A stretch of 64,000 nt of DNA. It comes from Campylobacter concisus. Its GTDB lineage: Bacteria; Campylobacterota; Campylobacteria; Campylobacterales; Campylobacteraceae. Positions 47,301-54,957 of the stretch are shown here, in pieces. Within the stretch, counting starts at the first letter, position 1. The number at the start of each line of letters is the position of its first letter. Location: contig NZ_PIRF01000008.1 of assembly GCF_003049705.1 (NCBI RefSeq), positions 1 through 64,000 on the forward strand, in the 5' to 3' direction. The notes beneath the pieces are model-generated. The model did not search any database, was not told where the DNA came from, and worked only from the letters and a program-made list of their open reading frames with translations. The position numbers were made by a program, and so were the translations under genes.

Positions 47301-47318
47301 AGCGGGAGTTTTCCCGCT
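47301..47318 (+). terminator. Terminator after dps
   Basis: AGCGGGA (47301-47307) and TCCCGCT (47312-47318) form a 7-bp stem with a GTTT loop, 5 bases after the dps stop. The T-run is poor, but the compact GC-rich hairpin is typical. Confidence 0.7.
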
Positions 47319-47377
47319 CTATCTAAATAAATTCTACTTTTTGGCGATATTGATTTTATAAATTCTAAGGAGCCAAA

Positions 47378-47965
47378 ATGAAAATTTCTCAAATCGCAAA
47401 CTCATATAATAATTCAAGCCTAAAAGGAAATGTAAAATCAGAAATTTCACTTCATAAAGATGAAAAGGATATTTCTAAAAAAGAGTCTGAAATTATAAAT
47501 TTAACAGCCAAAGACATTTCAAATGGCTACTTTTTGCAGTATCAAAAAGAGATCGTTAAAAGTAGTAGTTCAAATTTATTAGCCCAAGGTAGCTTAAGCT
47601 TTAATGCGCCTAAAAATTTATCAGAAATTTTATCAGGACTTGATCTTGTAAGTACCGGCTATAACGGTAAATCTTTAAACGAGCTAAGTAGTGACGAGGC
47701 AGATGATCTTATTAGCGAGAATGGATTTTTTGGTATCGTAAATACGGCTGATAGGATAGCTAGCTTTGTGTTAAATGGTGCAGGTGATGATGTGGAAAAA
47801 CTAAAAGCTGGTAGAGAGGGTGTGGCAAAGGGTTTTGAGGATGCGAAGAAAATTTGGGGAGGTGAGCTTCCTGAAATTTCACAAAAGACTATTGAAAAGA
47901 CCCTTGAGACACTTGATAAAAAGATCGCCGAGCTTGGCGGTAACGTTTTAAATGTTTCAGCTTAA
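47378..47965 (+). CDS. Conserved hypothetical protein (195 aa)
   Basis: A 195-residue soluble protein without signal or membrane segment. The first 70 residues are Ser/Asn/Lys-rich and probably flexible; residues about 85-190 are helical (SEILSGLDLVSTGYNGKSLN, then VEKLKAGREGVAKGFEDAKK). I recall relatives in Campylobacterota being listed as 'hydrogenase-4 component G', but nothing in the sequence supports a hydrogenase role. The start has AAGGAG upstream. Single gene followed by a long hairpin. Confidence 0.7.
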   Translation: MKISQIANSYNNSSLKGNVKSEISLHKDEKDISKKESEIINLTAKDISNGYFLQYQKEIVKSSSSNLLAQGSLSFNAPKNLSEILSGLDLVSTGYNGKSLNELSSDEADDLISENGFFGIVNTADRIASFVLNGAGDDVEKLKAGREGVAKGFEDAKKIWGGELPEISQKTIEKTLETLDKKIAELGGNVLNVSA

Positions 47966-47976
47966 CTATCTTAGGC

Positions 47977-48031
47977 AGGCTCGTCTAAGATAAATTTGTA
48001 TGATCGTGTATATAAATTTAGATACGAGCCT
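47977..48031 (+). terminator. Long hairpin after the 195-aa gene
   Basis: AGGCTCGT (47977-47984) pairs with ACGAGCCT (48024-48031); further in, AAATTTGTAT pairs with ATATAAATTT across a small internal loop. The whole 55-base structure begins 11 bases after the stop and is followed by TTAATTT. Confidence 0.6.
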
Positions 48032-48098
48032 TTAATTTCCCACAAAATTTATTTAATCTTAAAAGTTATACTTCTCCGTTTTACACTAAGGAGAAGAG

Positions 48099-48536
48099 AT
48101 GAAAGCTAAAATTTTACTTCCACTGACAACTGCTATCATGTTTTTTGGTTGCTCATTTTTTGAAGACAATCCGCCGCTGCGAAAACAGCCAAGACAGGTC
48201 ATGCAAAATAGACCAGTAAAAAGCTCAATCAAAGGTTTTATAAAAGAGGTTACATATAAAGATTCAAAATACTGCTATGAAATAGTGGCGAGCGATACAA
48301 AAAATCACAATCTCAATAAAGCAAATTTTTGTGCAAATAGGTACTATTATGATAAAGGTGACTTGGTCTATGCGACCTTTTATGCAGATAAACTTATAGA
48401 TATGTTGCTTATAAAAGAGGGTGGCTCTAGTGGCTTATATAATGGTATAAAAAAGCCGCAAAATGAAGTGGTTATTAAAAGAAAAAATGTAAAAACAAAT
48501 ATCGAAGTACCAAAAGAGGAAAAAATTTCTTTTTAA
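48099..48536 (+). CDS. Small lipoprotein, function unknown
   Basis: A 145-residue protein with a lipoprotein signal: hydrophobic stretch to MFFGC, lipid cysteine at residue 18. The next residues (SFFEDN) contain no Asp at +2, so outer-membrane sorting is possible. Residues about 45-115 have a beta-rich stretch (IKGFIKEVTYKDSKYCYEIV, then YDKGDLVYATFYADKLIDML), with two further cysteines that could pair. The tail is lysine-rich. No family is recognised. AAGGAGAAG precedes the start. Confidence 0.7.
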   Translation: MKAKILLPLTTAIMFFGCSFFEDNPPLRKQPRQVMQNRPVKSSIKGFIKEVTYKDSKYCYEIVASDTKNHNLNKANFCANRYYYDKGDLVYATFYADKLIDMLLIKEGGSSGLYNGIKKPQNEVVIKRKNVKTNIEVPKEEKISF

Positions 48537-48561
48537 TTACCGTTGATTTACTGCTTGCTTA

Positions 48562-48625
48562 TATAATTTCAACAGCAATCAAAACTAGAACTCCTTTTAA
48601 GGGGCAAAGCAATAGCCCCTTTTTC
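48562..48625 (+). ncRNA. Candidate short transcript between lipoprotein and porin genes
   Basis: TATAAT (48562-48567) lies about 32 bases before a strong terminator: AAGGGGC (48599-48605) with GCCCCTT (48615-48621) and T-rich sequence. A start near 48574 would give an RNA of about 50 bases that encodes no protein. The hairpin may instead simply terminate the lipoprotein mRNA; no clear -35 box is present. Confidence 0.3.
48599..48625 (+). terminator. Terminator after the lipoprotein gene
   Basis: A perfect 7-bp stem with a 9-base loop followed by TTTTCTTTTT, 62 bases after the lipoprotein stop codon. Confidence 0.85.
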
Positions 48626-48755
48626 TTTTTACTCATTTTAATTTTTATCCTTAGTCTGTTTAAAATTATCAACTTTTATCTATTCTTGATTAATTACGGT
48701 AAACGATCGGTAACTGAAATTAAAAATTTTAAGCTTCATATTAAATTTTATTGAT

Positions 48756-48761
48756 TATAAT
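48756..48761 (+). promoter_or_regulatory. -10 box of the porin gene
   Basis: TATAAT in GATTATAATCG, 31 bases before the ATG at 48793, with AAAGGAG at 48781-48787 as ribosome-binding site. Confidence 0.7.
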
Positions 48762-48792
48762 CGTCAGCACAAAAACCTTAAAAGGAGAAAAA

Positions 48793-50070
48793 ATGAAACT
48801 AACAAAAATTAGTTTAGCCGCTTTGGTTGCTTTAGGTGCGTTTTCAAGCGTAGCAAGTGCTACTCCACTTGAAGAAGCTATAAAAAATGTAGATCTTTCA
48901 GGATTTGCAAGATATAGATATACAAATACTAGAGATAAAAGTGCTGATGCTTCAGCAACTCCTTCAGAAAATAGAAGTGATGCAAAACATAACTTTAAAA
49001 TGATTACAAATTTTAAAGCTGCCATCGATGATAACTTCTTTGGTGTTATCGGCCTAAGATATAATGCAAATGACGGTTCAGGCGATAATGCTAAAGCTGG
49101 AACAGATAAAACAAATACAACTGATTCATTTAAAGTTTATCAATTTTATCTAGGCTACAAAGTAGGTGCTACTACTATAACAGCTGGTAAACAAGTTATA
49201 GGTTCATACTTTACTGATGATGCTGTCGGTACTGGTGTAAGAATAGTAAATGAAGATATCGAAGGTCTTACTTTAACAGCTCTAGCTTTTGATGCTATTG
49301 AAGGTGATGATACAGAAAGTGATGGTGATTTATACGCGGCTAAAGATGCAAATGGTGACGATATAAATAGGGTAAAAGTTTATGATTTTGGTAATCTATA
49401 TGCAGCAGGTATAGCTGGTTCATATAGCCCAATAGACTTCCAACTATGGTATGCAAGCTTAACAAACCTAGCTGACCTTCTTGCTGCTGATGTAACTGCA
49501 AACTTTGCTATAAATGATGATGTTAGCTTGGGTGGTAGAATCAACTATGTAAATAGCACAGCAGATGCAAGCGCAAAATCACACCTATCTAAAAGTATAG
49601 ATGCATCTAATGGCGTAGCAAAATATAATGATGGTAATTTCTATGCTGGTGAACTTACAGCTTCGCTATTTGGTCTTGATGCAAGATTAGGTTACATGGG
49701 CTGGAAAGTTCAAGATAAGGGCGTAACATCATTTGCATTTGAAGATAAAGGTAGCTTAATAGATGTAGGTGAGCTTACACTTGATCCAACTTGGGCTAAT
49801 GGTAAAGCTAACTTAATATATGCAACAGCTGGATATACATTTGATAAATTCACAGTTGGTGCTGACTACATAAAAGGTCATATTAAACATGCTGCAGCTC
49901 CTGGCAAAAATGGCAAAGAAAAAGTTGAAGAGATTACTCCAAGATTTGCATACGCATATAGCAAAAAGTTAACATTTAGCTCATACTATGCATTCAAAAC
50001 TTCAAAATTTGCTGATGAGGCTAAAAACAAAGAAGATCAATTCAGATTTGAAGCTAAATACTCATTCTAA
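48793..50070 (+). CDS. Major outer-membrane porin (Campylobacter MOMP family)
   Basis: A 425-residue outer-membrane beta-barrel with a Sec signal (about 1-22, ending ASA-TP). The mature start TPLEEAIKNVDLSGFARYRYTNTR is the family hallmark, and the protein ends with a C-terminal phenylalanine (EAKYSF), the barrel-assembly signal. Segments of alternating polarity fit an 18-strand trimeric porin; Asp/Lys-rich stretches (about 55-70, 100-112, 178-195) probably form exposed loops. ATG 48793 is chosen over an upstream ATG (48751) since it has an AAGGAG site and begins a proper signal. Single gene with promoter and terminator. Confidence 0.93.
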   Translation: MKLTKISLAALVALGAFSSVASATPLEEAIKNVDLSGFARYRYTNTRDKSADASATPSENRSDAKHNFKMITNFKAAIDDNFFGVIGLRYNANDGSGDNAKAGTDKTNTTDSFKVYQFYLGYKVGATTITAGKQVIGSYFTDDAVGTGVRIVNEDIEGLTLTALAFDAIEGDDTESDGDLYAAKDANGDDINRVKVYDFGNLYAAGIAGSYSPIDFQLWYASLTNLADLLAADVTANFAINDDVSLGGRINYVNSTADASAKSHLSKSIDASNGVAKYNDGNFYAGELTASLFGLDARLGYMGWKVQDKGVTSFAFEDKGSLIDVGELTLDPTWANGKANLIYATAGYTFDKFTVGADYIKGHIKHAAAPGKNGKEKVEEITPRFAYAYSKKLTFSSYYAFKTSKFADEAKNKEDQFRFEAKYSF

Positions 50071-50098
50071 TCGTAGCTCATTAATCAACTTATGATAT

Positions 50099-50130
50099 AA
50101 TCCCGGGTCGGAGCAATCTGATCCGGGATT
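50099..50130 (+). terminator. Strong terminator after the porin gene
   Basis: A continuous 14-bp stem (50099-50112 with 50117-50130, including G-T pairs) is capped by a GCAA tetraloop and followed by TTTT. It is the strongest terminator in the window, fitting a highly expressed porin gene. Confidence 0.92.
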
Positions 50131-50162
50131 TTTAAATTTAGAGCAAAATTTTAAGGAAAGTT

Positions 50163-50720
50163 ATGAAAAGTATTAAAATTTCTTTTTTGGCGTGTTTTTT
50201 GGTGGCAAATGCCTTTGCAGCTTCACAAGTCTACTATATAGAAGCTCGTGGTGAGTTTGGTAAAGAACTTGCTGAAATGGCAAAAAAGCAGGCTAATGAT
50301 AGAAATGAAAAAGTAAATATCTATGTCGATGAAGATCCAAGACGCTATAAGGATAATAGAATTTTAAAATTGGGCGTTGATAGAAAGGGTAGATATAGTG
50401 TTTCTTTAGGTAAGGAGCTTTACGAAAAGCAATGTGCTAGCTGTCATGGCGAGAATGCTGATAAAAGGCCATTTGGTTCAACACCTCTAAAAAATATGGA
50501 TGCTAAAGATATTGAAGATAGCATCATCTCTTATAGAAGTGACTCAAGTTTTGGTGGAAGCGGCAAAAATGTAATGCAAAACCAAGCTAAAATTCTTTCA
50601 AATAATGACCTTGGTGCGATTCTTGCCTATCTAAAAGGTAAAGATGCACTTGCAGATCAAGATACAAACGAAAATAAACCAGTTTCAACCGAAACAAAGC
50701 AAGGTAGTTATTTAAGATAA
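50163..50720 (+). CDS. Periplasmic monohaem cytochrome c
   Basis: A 185-residue secreted protein (signal about 1-19, ending AFA-A). One haem site is present, Cys91-Cys94-His95 (CASCH), and Met139 (NVMQNQ) is a candidate axial ligand. The roughly 60 residues before the haem site (YYIEARGEFGKELAEMAKKQ) are a separate helical extension; the last 20 residues are polar. Electron partner unknown. It is 45 bp ahead of ccsBA, whose product would attach its haem. Confidence 0.87.
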   Translation: MKSIKISFLACFLVANAFAASQVYYIEARGEFGKELAEMAKKQANDRNEKVNIYVDEDPRRYKDNRILKLGVDRKGRYSVSLGKELYEKQCASCHGENADKRPFGSTPLKNMDAKDIEDSIISYRSDSSFGGSGKNVMQNQAKILSNNDLGAILAYLKGKDALADQDTNENKPVSTETKQGSYLR

Positions 50721-50765
50721 GTTTCGCTTTGGTAGCTTTGTCATATTATAAACAAAAGGAAACAG

Positions 50766-53700
50766 ATGTTAAATCCAAAATCATTATTTTTAAGTATGGG
50801 CTCAGCTATCATTTTGATGATAATCTTTGCCATAGCTAGCGGAGCCGCTACAATAATAGAAAGTAAAACTAGCACAGAAGCTGCATGGTACTATGTTTAT
50901 GGTGCCAGCTGGTTTGCGCTCATTCAACTACTTCTTGGTATAAATTTGACCTATAATATCTTTAGATATAACTTAATCGATCCAAAAAAACTCCCTTCGC
51001 TTATATTCCATCTTGGTTTTATCGTTATCTTAATCGGTGCTGGAATAACAAGATACCTTGGCTTTGAGGCTGACATGCATATAAGAGAAAAAACTCAGTC
51101 AAATATTGTTACGACAAAAATATCCTATTTAAATTTAACCGCATTAAACGATAATGGAGAAGAGATAAGCGCTGCTTTACCACTAGGACTTTCTGATGCA
51201 AAAAAAGGTTTTGATTTAAAGCTAAAAATAGCAGATAATGAAGCTAATTTAAAATTTAAAGAATTTGTGCCAAATGCAAGCTATAAGTTTGTGGATGATA
51301 AAAACGGGCAACCAGTAGTGGAATTTGTGGTTTCAAACGAGAGTGAAAGTGAAGAAATCTTCTTGTTAGAAGAAGAGGAAGCAAGAGTTGCAGATATTAG
51401 TTTTATCTTTAATGCTAAGCCAGATGAGAATAAAAAATATGTACTTTTTAAATTAGTGGACGGAAATTTCACAGTTACTTCAAATACTGATCTTTCAAAA
51501 TTTACAATGAGTGATAGCTCAAAAACTGAATTAAAGGCTGGTAGTGTAAATGATTTTGGTATGGGCAGTCTTTACACTATTTCAAATATAAATTTTGCTC
51601 CAAGATTAGTTTCAGCTCATGCTTCAAGAAAGCTAGTTAGTACAAAAGATAGCGAATTTAACGCCTTGATAGCTGAATTAAATTATAAAGGCGAGAGTAA
51701 AGAGATGCATATTTTTTATAACCTAACAGAACCTTCACGCTTGGCTGTGGCTGGGCAAAAATTTAACGCTTCATGGGGCGCACAGCAAGTCAAACTTCCT
51801 TTTAGTTTATACTTAAAAGACTTTGAGCTTAAAAGATATCCTGGCTCAAATTCGCCTATGAGTTATTCAAGTGAAGTTATTGTAAAAGACGATACAAACA
51901 TATCGGGGCTTGACTATAAAATTTATATGAATCATGTGCTTGACTATGATGGTTATAGATTTTTCCAAAGTTCATACGATACAGATGAAAAAGGAACGAT
52001 TCTCTCTGTCAATAAAGATCCAGGCAAGATACCAACTTACATTGGCTACTTTTTACTTGGACTTGGCTTTGTGTTAAATGTTGTAAATCCTGGTAGCCGC
52101 TTTAGAAAACTAGCTAAGTTAATAGATAATGAATCAACAAAAGGTGGTAAAAAGGTTGTTGCTATTATTGCCATTATGCTTTTAAGTTTAAATTTTAGCT
52201 CATTAAAGGCTGAAGACTTTTTGCCTAATATCAGCAAAGAGCACACACAAAAGCTTTCTAGACTTATTGTGCAAAGCTCAGATGGTAGAATGAAGCCATT
52301 TGACACTCTTAGCAAAGAAATTTTAAATAAAATACATAGAAGCGAGAGTATAAATAGCCTAAATTCGAATCAAGCTATGCTTTCAATAATGGTAACGCCT
52401 GATTTTTGGCGAAGTGAAAAAATTATCTCACTTGGACAAAGTAAGGAGCTAAAAAAAGAGCTTGGCATAGATGAAAATGCAAAATATGCAAGTTTTAATG
52501 ATTTTTTTAGAGCTACAAAAGATGGCGGAAGTGAATATAAACTCACAAAATTTGCTGAAATTGCTAATCGCAAGCACCCTGGATCACGCAATACCTTTGA
52601 TAAAGACGTGATCAAGATCGATGAGAGATTGAACGTTTTTTATATGATATTTATTGGTGAAATTTTTAAAATTTTTCCAAAGCAAGATGACCCATCAAAC
52701 TCTTGGTATTCACCTGCTAGTGCAATGATGTATTTTCCGCCTAAGGAGGCCGATCTAGTCATTAATATGATGAGAGAGTATTTTGCAGCAGTTGATGCAG
52801 CAACAAAAGATAATGATTGGAGTAAGGCTGATGCCACACTTGATAAAATTTCAGCCTATCAGCAAAAGTACGGTTCTGCTGTAATGCCAAGTGAAGAAAA
52901 GATAAATATAGAAATTTTGTTTAATAAAATTCAAATTTTTGAACGATTGACGCCGGTTTATCTTTTGGCTGGCCTTGCACTTTTATTTTTTGTTTTTGTC
53001 AAAATGCTAGCTCCAAAAGTTCAGATAAATGGTATTGTAAGAGTTGTATACACTGTAAATTTACTAGCTTTTCTTGCTCATACTGTCGGACTTGGACTTC
53101 GTTGGTACATTGCTGAGCATGCGCCTTGGAGTAACGCTTATGAATCAATGGTCTATATCTCATGGGCTCTAGGATTTTCTGGTATCGTCTTTGCAAAACG
53201 TAGCCCTATCGCTCTTGCTCTTACGTCTATATTGGCTGGTGTTACATTGTTTGTTGCGCACCTTAGCTGGATGGATCCGCAGATCACTACACTTGTGCCA
53301 GTGCTTCAAAGCTACTGGCTAACAATACATGTTTCCGTCATTACTGCAAGTTATGGATTTTTAGGGCTTTGTGCGTTACTTGGTGGCTTTACACTATTGC
53401 TTATCATTTTACAAAATAAGAAAAAGCCAAATCCAGAAATTTCTCGCAATATCCTCGAAGCTACCCGTATAAATGAGATGGCTATGATACTAGGACTTAG
53501 CTTGCTTACTCTTGGAAATTTCCTAGGCGGTGTTTGGGCGAATGAGAGCTGGGGCAGATATTGGGGCTGGGATAGTAAGGAGACTTGGGCGCTAGTTTCG
53601 ATACTTGTTTATGCCGCAGTTCTTCATATAAGATTTATCCCAAAGCTAAACAACCAATATGCGTTTGCAGTGGCTTCATTTTTTGCTTATTGGTCGATTA

Positions 53701-53861
53701 TTATGACTTATTTTGGCGTAAATTTTTATTTAGCTGGTATGCACTCGTATGCAGCTGGCGATCCATTACCAGTGCCTGATTTTGTCTGGATTAGTATCGT
53801 AATAATGGTGCTTATGAGTGTTTTAGCATTTACAAAGCGCTCACTTTGCTCAAGGCTTTAG
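50766..53861 (+). CDS. ccsBA: CcsBA, fused cytochrome c haem lyase (System II)
   Basis: Inner-membrane machine that exports haem and joins it to CXXCH motifs in the periplasm. In 1031 residues a ResB/CcsB half (about 1-470) with a large periplasmic domain is fused to CcsA (about 710-1031, many helices). The haem-handling WWD-type segment WGRYWGWDSKETWAL lies near 925-940. External histidines expected in the CcsA part are present (VAHLSWMDP, TIHVS). The fusion is typical of Campylobacterota. It is needed for NapB and the cytochrome c just upstream. Confidence 0.95.
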   Translation: MLNPKSLFLSMGSAIILMIIFAIASGAATIIESKTSTEAAWYYVYGASWFALIQLLLGINLTYNIFRYNLIDPKKLPSLIFHLGFIVILIGAGITRYLGFEADMHIREKTQSNIVTTKISYLNLTALNDNGEEISAALPLGLSDAKKGFDLKLKIADNEANLKFKEFVPNASYKFVDDKNGQPVVEFVVSNESESEEIFLLEEEEARVADISFIFNAKPDENKKYVLFKLVDGNFTVTSNTDLSKFTMSDSSKTELKAGSVNDFGMGSLYTISNINFAPRLVSAHASRKLVSTKDSEFNALIAELNYKGESKEMHIFYNLTEPSRLAVAGQKFNASWGAQQVKLPFSLYLKDFELKRYPGSNSPMSYSSEVIVKDDTNISGLDYKIYMNHVLDYDGYRFFQSSYDTDEKGTILSVNKDPGKIPTYIGYFLLGLGFVLNVVNPGSRFRKLAKLIDNESTKGGKKVVAIIAIMLLSLNFSSLKAEDFLPNISKEHTQKLSRLIVQSSDGRMKPFDTLSKEILNKIHRSESINSLNSNQAMLSIMVTPDFWRSEKIISLGQSKELKKELGIDENAKYASFNDFFRATKDGGSEYKLTKFAEIANRKHPGSRNTFDKDVIKIDERLNVFYMIFIGEIFKIFPKQDDPSNSWYSPASAMMYFPPKEADLVINMMREYFAAVDAATKDNDWSKADATLDKISAYQQKYGSAVMPSEEKINIEILFNKIQIFERLTPVYLLAGLALLFFVFVKMLAPKVQINGIVRVVYTVNLLAFLAHTVGLGLRWYIAEHAPWSNAYESMVYISWALGFSGIVFAKRSPIALALTSILAGVTLFVAHLSWMDPQITTLVPVLQSYWLTIHVSVITASYGFLGLCALLGGFTLLLIILQNKKKPNPEISRNILEATRINEMAMILGLSLLTLGNFLGGVWANESWGRYWGWDSKETWALVSILVYAAVLHIRFIPKLNNQYAFAVASFFAYWSIIMTYFGVNFYLAGMHSYAAGDPLPVPDFVWISIVIMVLMSVLAFTKRSLCSRL

Positions 53862-54293
53862 ATGCTAATAAAAGGTCTAATAGTTTTCTTTATTGTATTG
53901 CTTTTAATCGCAATTTGTGCGTTAATCTATTTACTTTTAAGAAATAGAGATTATAGCGCCGAAATAAAGGAGCTTGCATTAGAAAAAGAAGAGATAACGA
54001 TCGAAAAGCTTGAAAAGCTTGCGGGTGATAATAGTTTAAGCAAAAACGAGCTTTTCGAACTTATTCAAATCTTTGTAGGAAATTTTAGTATACCAGCTAA
54101 AAATAACCAAGTCATGCCAAAAGAGGCAAATAACTATATAAATTTTATAATTTTAATCTGCTCTCATAAAAATTCTGATGCAAAGCTCATTAGTTTTTTA
54201 GACAAAGAAGCTAAAAAGAAAAACCCAAGCTACATTGTCGAAATAGAAGAGAGTGAAAAAATCGGCATAGAAAATCGCAAAAATCGTAGATAA
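53862..54293 (+). CDS. Membrane-anchored hypothetical protein after ccsBA
   Basis: A 143-residue protein with one N-terminal membrane helix (about 3-26) and a charged helical cytoplasmic part. Its ATG follows the ccsBA stop without a gap, so it is translated from the same mRNA. No cysteine or haem motif is seen that would tie it to cytochrome assembly. Function unknown. Confidence 0.7.
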   Translation: MLIKGLIVFFIVLLLIAICALIYLLLRNRDYSAEIKELALEKEEITIEKLEKLAGDNSLSKNELFELIQIFVGNFSIPAKNNQVMPKEANNYINFIILICSHKNSDAKLISFLDKEAKKKNPSYIVEIEESEKIGIENRKNRR

Positions 54294-54345
54294 ATTTATT
54301 CAAAAAGTGTAGTTAAAATATCTTAAAATTAAGTTTGGTTTAAAA

Positions 54346-54846
54346 ATGGGTTCTTATGATATTGATTCTATGTATGTGGTATTTCTTATTTTCTTTTCAA
54401 TCGTATTGCCTATATTTTTGATAATTCCTACAGGTAGATATAATATAAAGGTTTATGCGAGTAAATTTGATCTAATTGGACTTCATCTAATTTTTCCAAT
54501 TATTATATTGCCTGCTTTGGTAGGTATTTTTATTTTAGTTTGTAGCTTTTTAAATATTTCAGATTATACTGGTTTAAGCTTTGTATTCTATGCTTTTTTG
54601 ATTCTAATGATGGCCTATATAATTTATGGTTTTTATGTTTGTATCAGATACAACTACGGCTTTTTTCATTGTATCGTAGCGCTTTTCTTAAGATTTAATT
54701 ATGTTATGCCGCTTATTTATCTGCTCTTTTTAGGCGGAAAAAACTACAAAGATGACAAAGAGATAACTTCTAAAAATATTAAAGACTTAAAATTTTTTGA
54801 TCAGTTTAGATTTTCCATTTATAATTTAATTGCTATTAGAAACTAA
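54346..54846 (+). CDS. Hypothetical multi-pass membrane protein
   Basis: A 166-residue protein with about four or five hydrophobic helices (near 9-27, 41-65, 77-97 and 103-127) and a charged C-terminal tail. No family is recognised. The ribosome-binding site is poor, the DNA is AT-rich and codon use is biased to A/T-ending codons, so it might be a recently gained or weakly expressed gene. ATG 54370 is an alternative start. It is 52 bp after the previous gene. Confidence 0.55.
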   Translation: MGSYDIDSMYVVFLIFFSIVLPIFLIIPTGRYNIKVYASKFDLIGLHLIFPIIILPALVGIFILVCSFLNISDYTGLSFVFYAFLILMMAYIIYGFYVCIRYNYGFFHCIVALFLRFNYVMPLIYLLFLGGKNYKDDKEITSKNIKDLKFFDQFRFSIYNLIAIRN

Positions 54847-54957
54847 AAGTATTTTAAGAGCATTAAAGGTTTTGCAATTAGAGAAAATGCCAAAAAGCAA
54901 GAGAAATTTTTATATTTAGCTTTTGCTTAGTTTTTATATCTTTCTTATCCTTAAATT

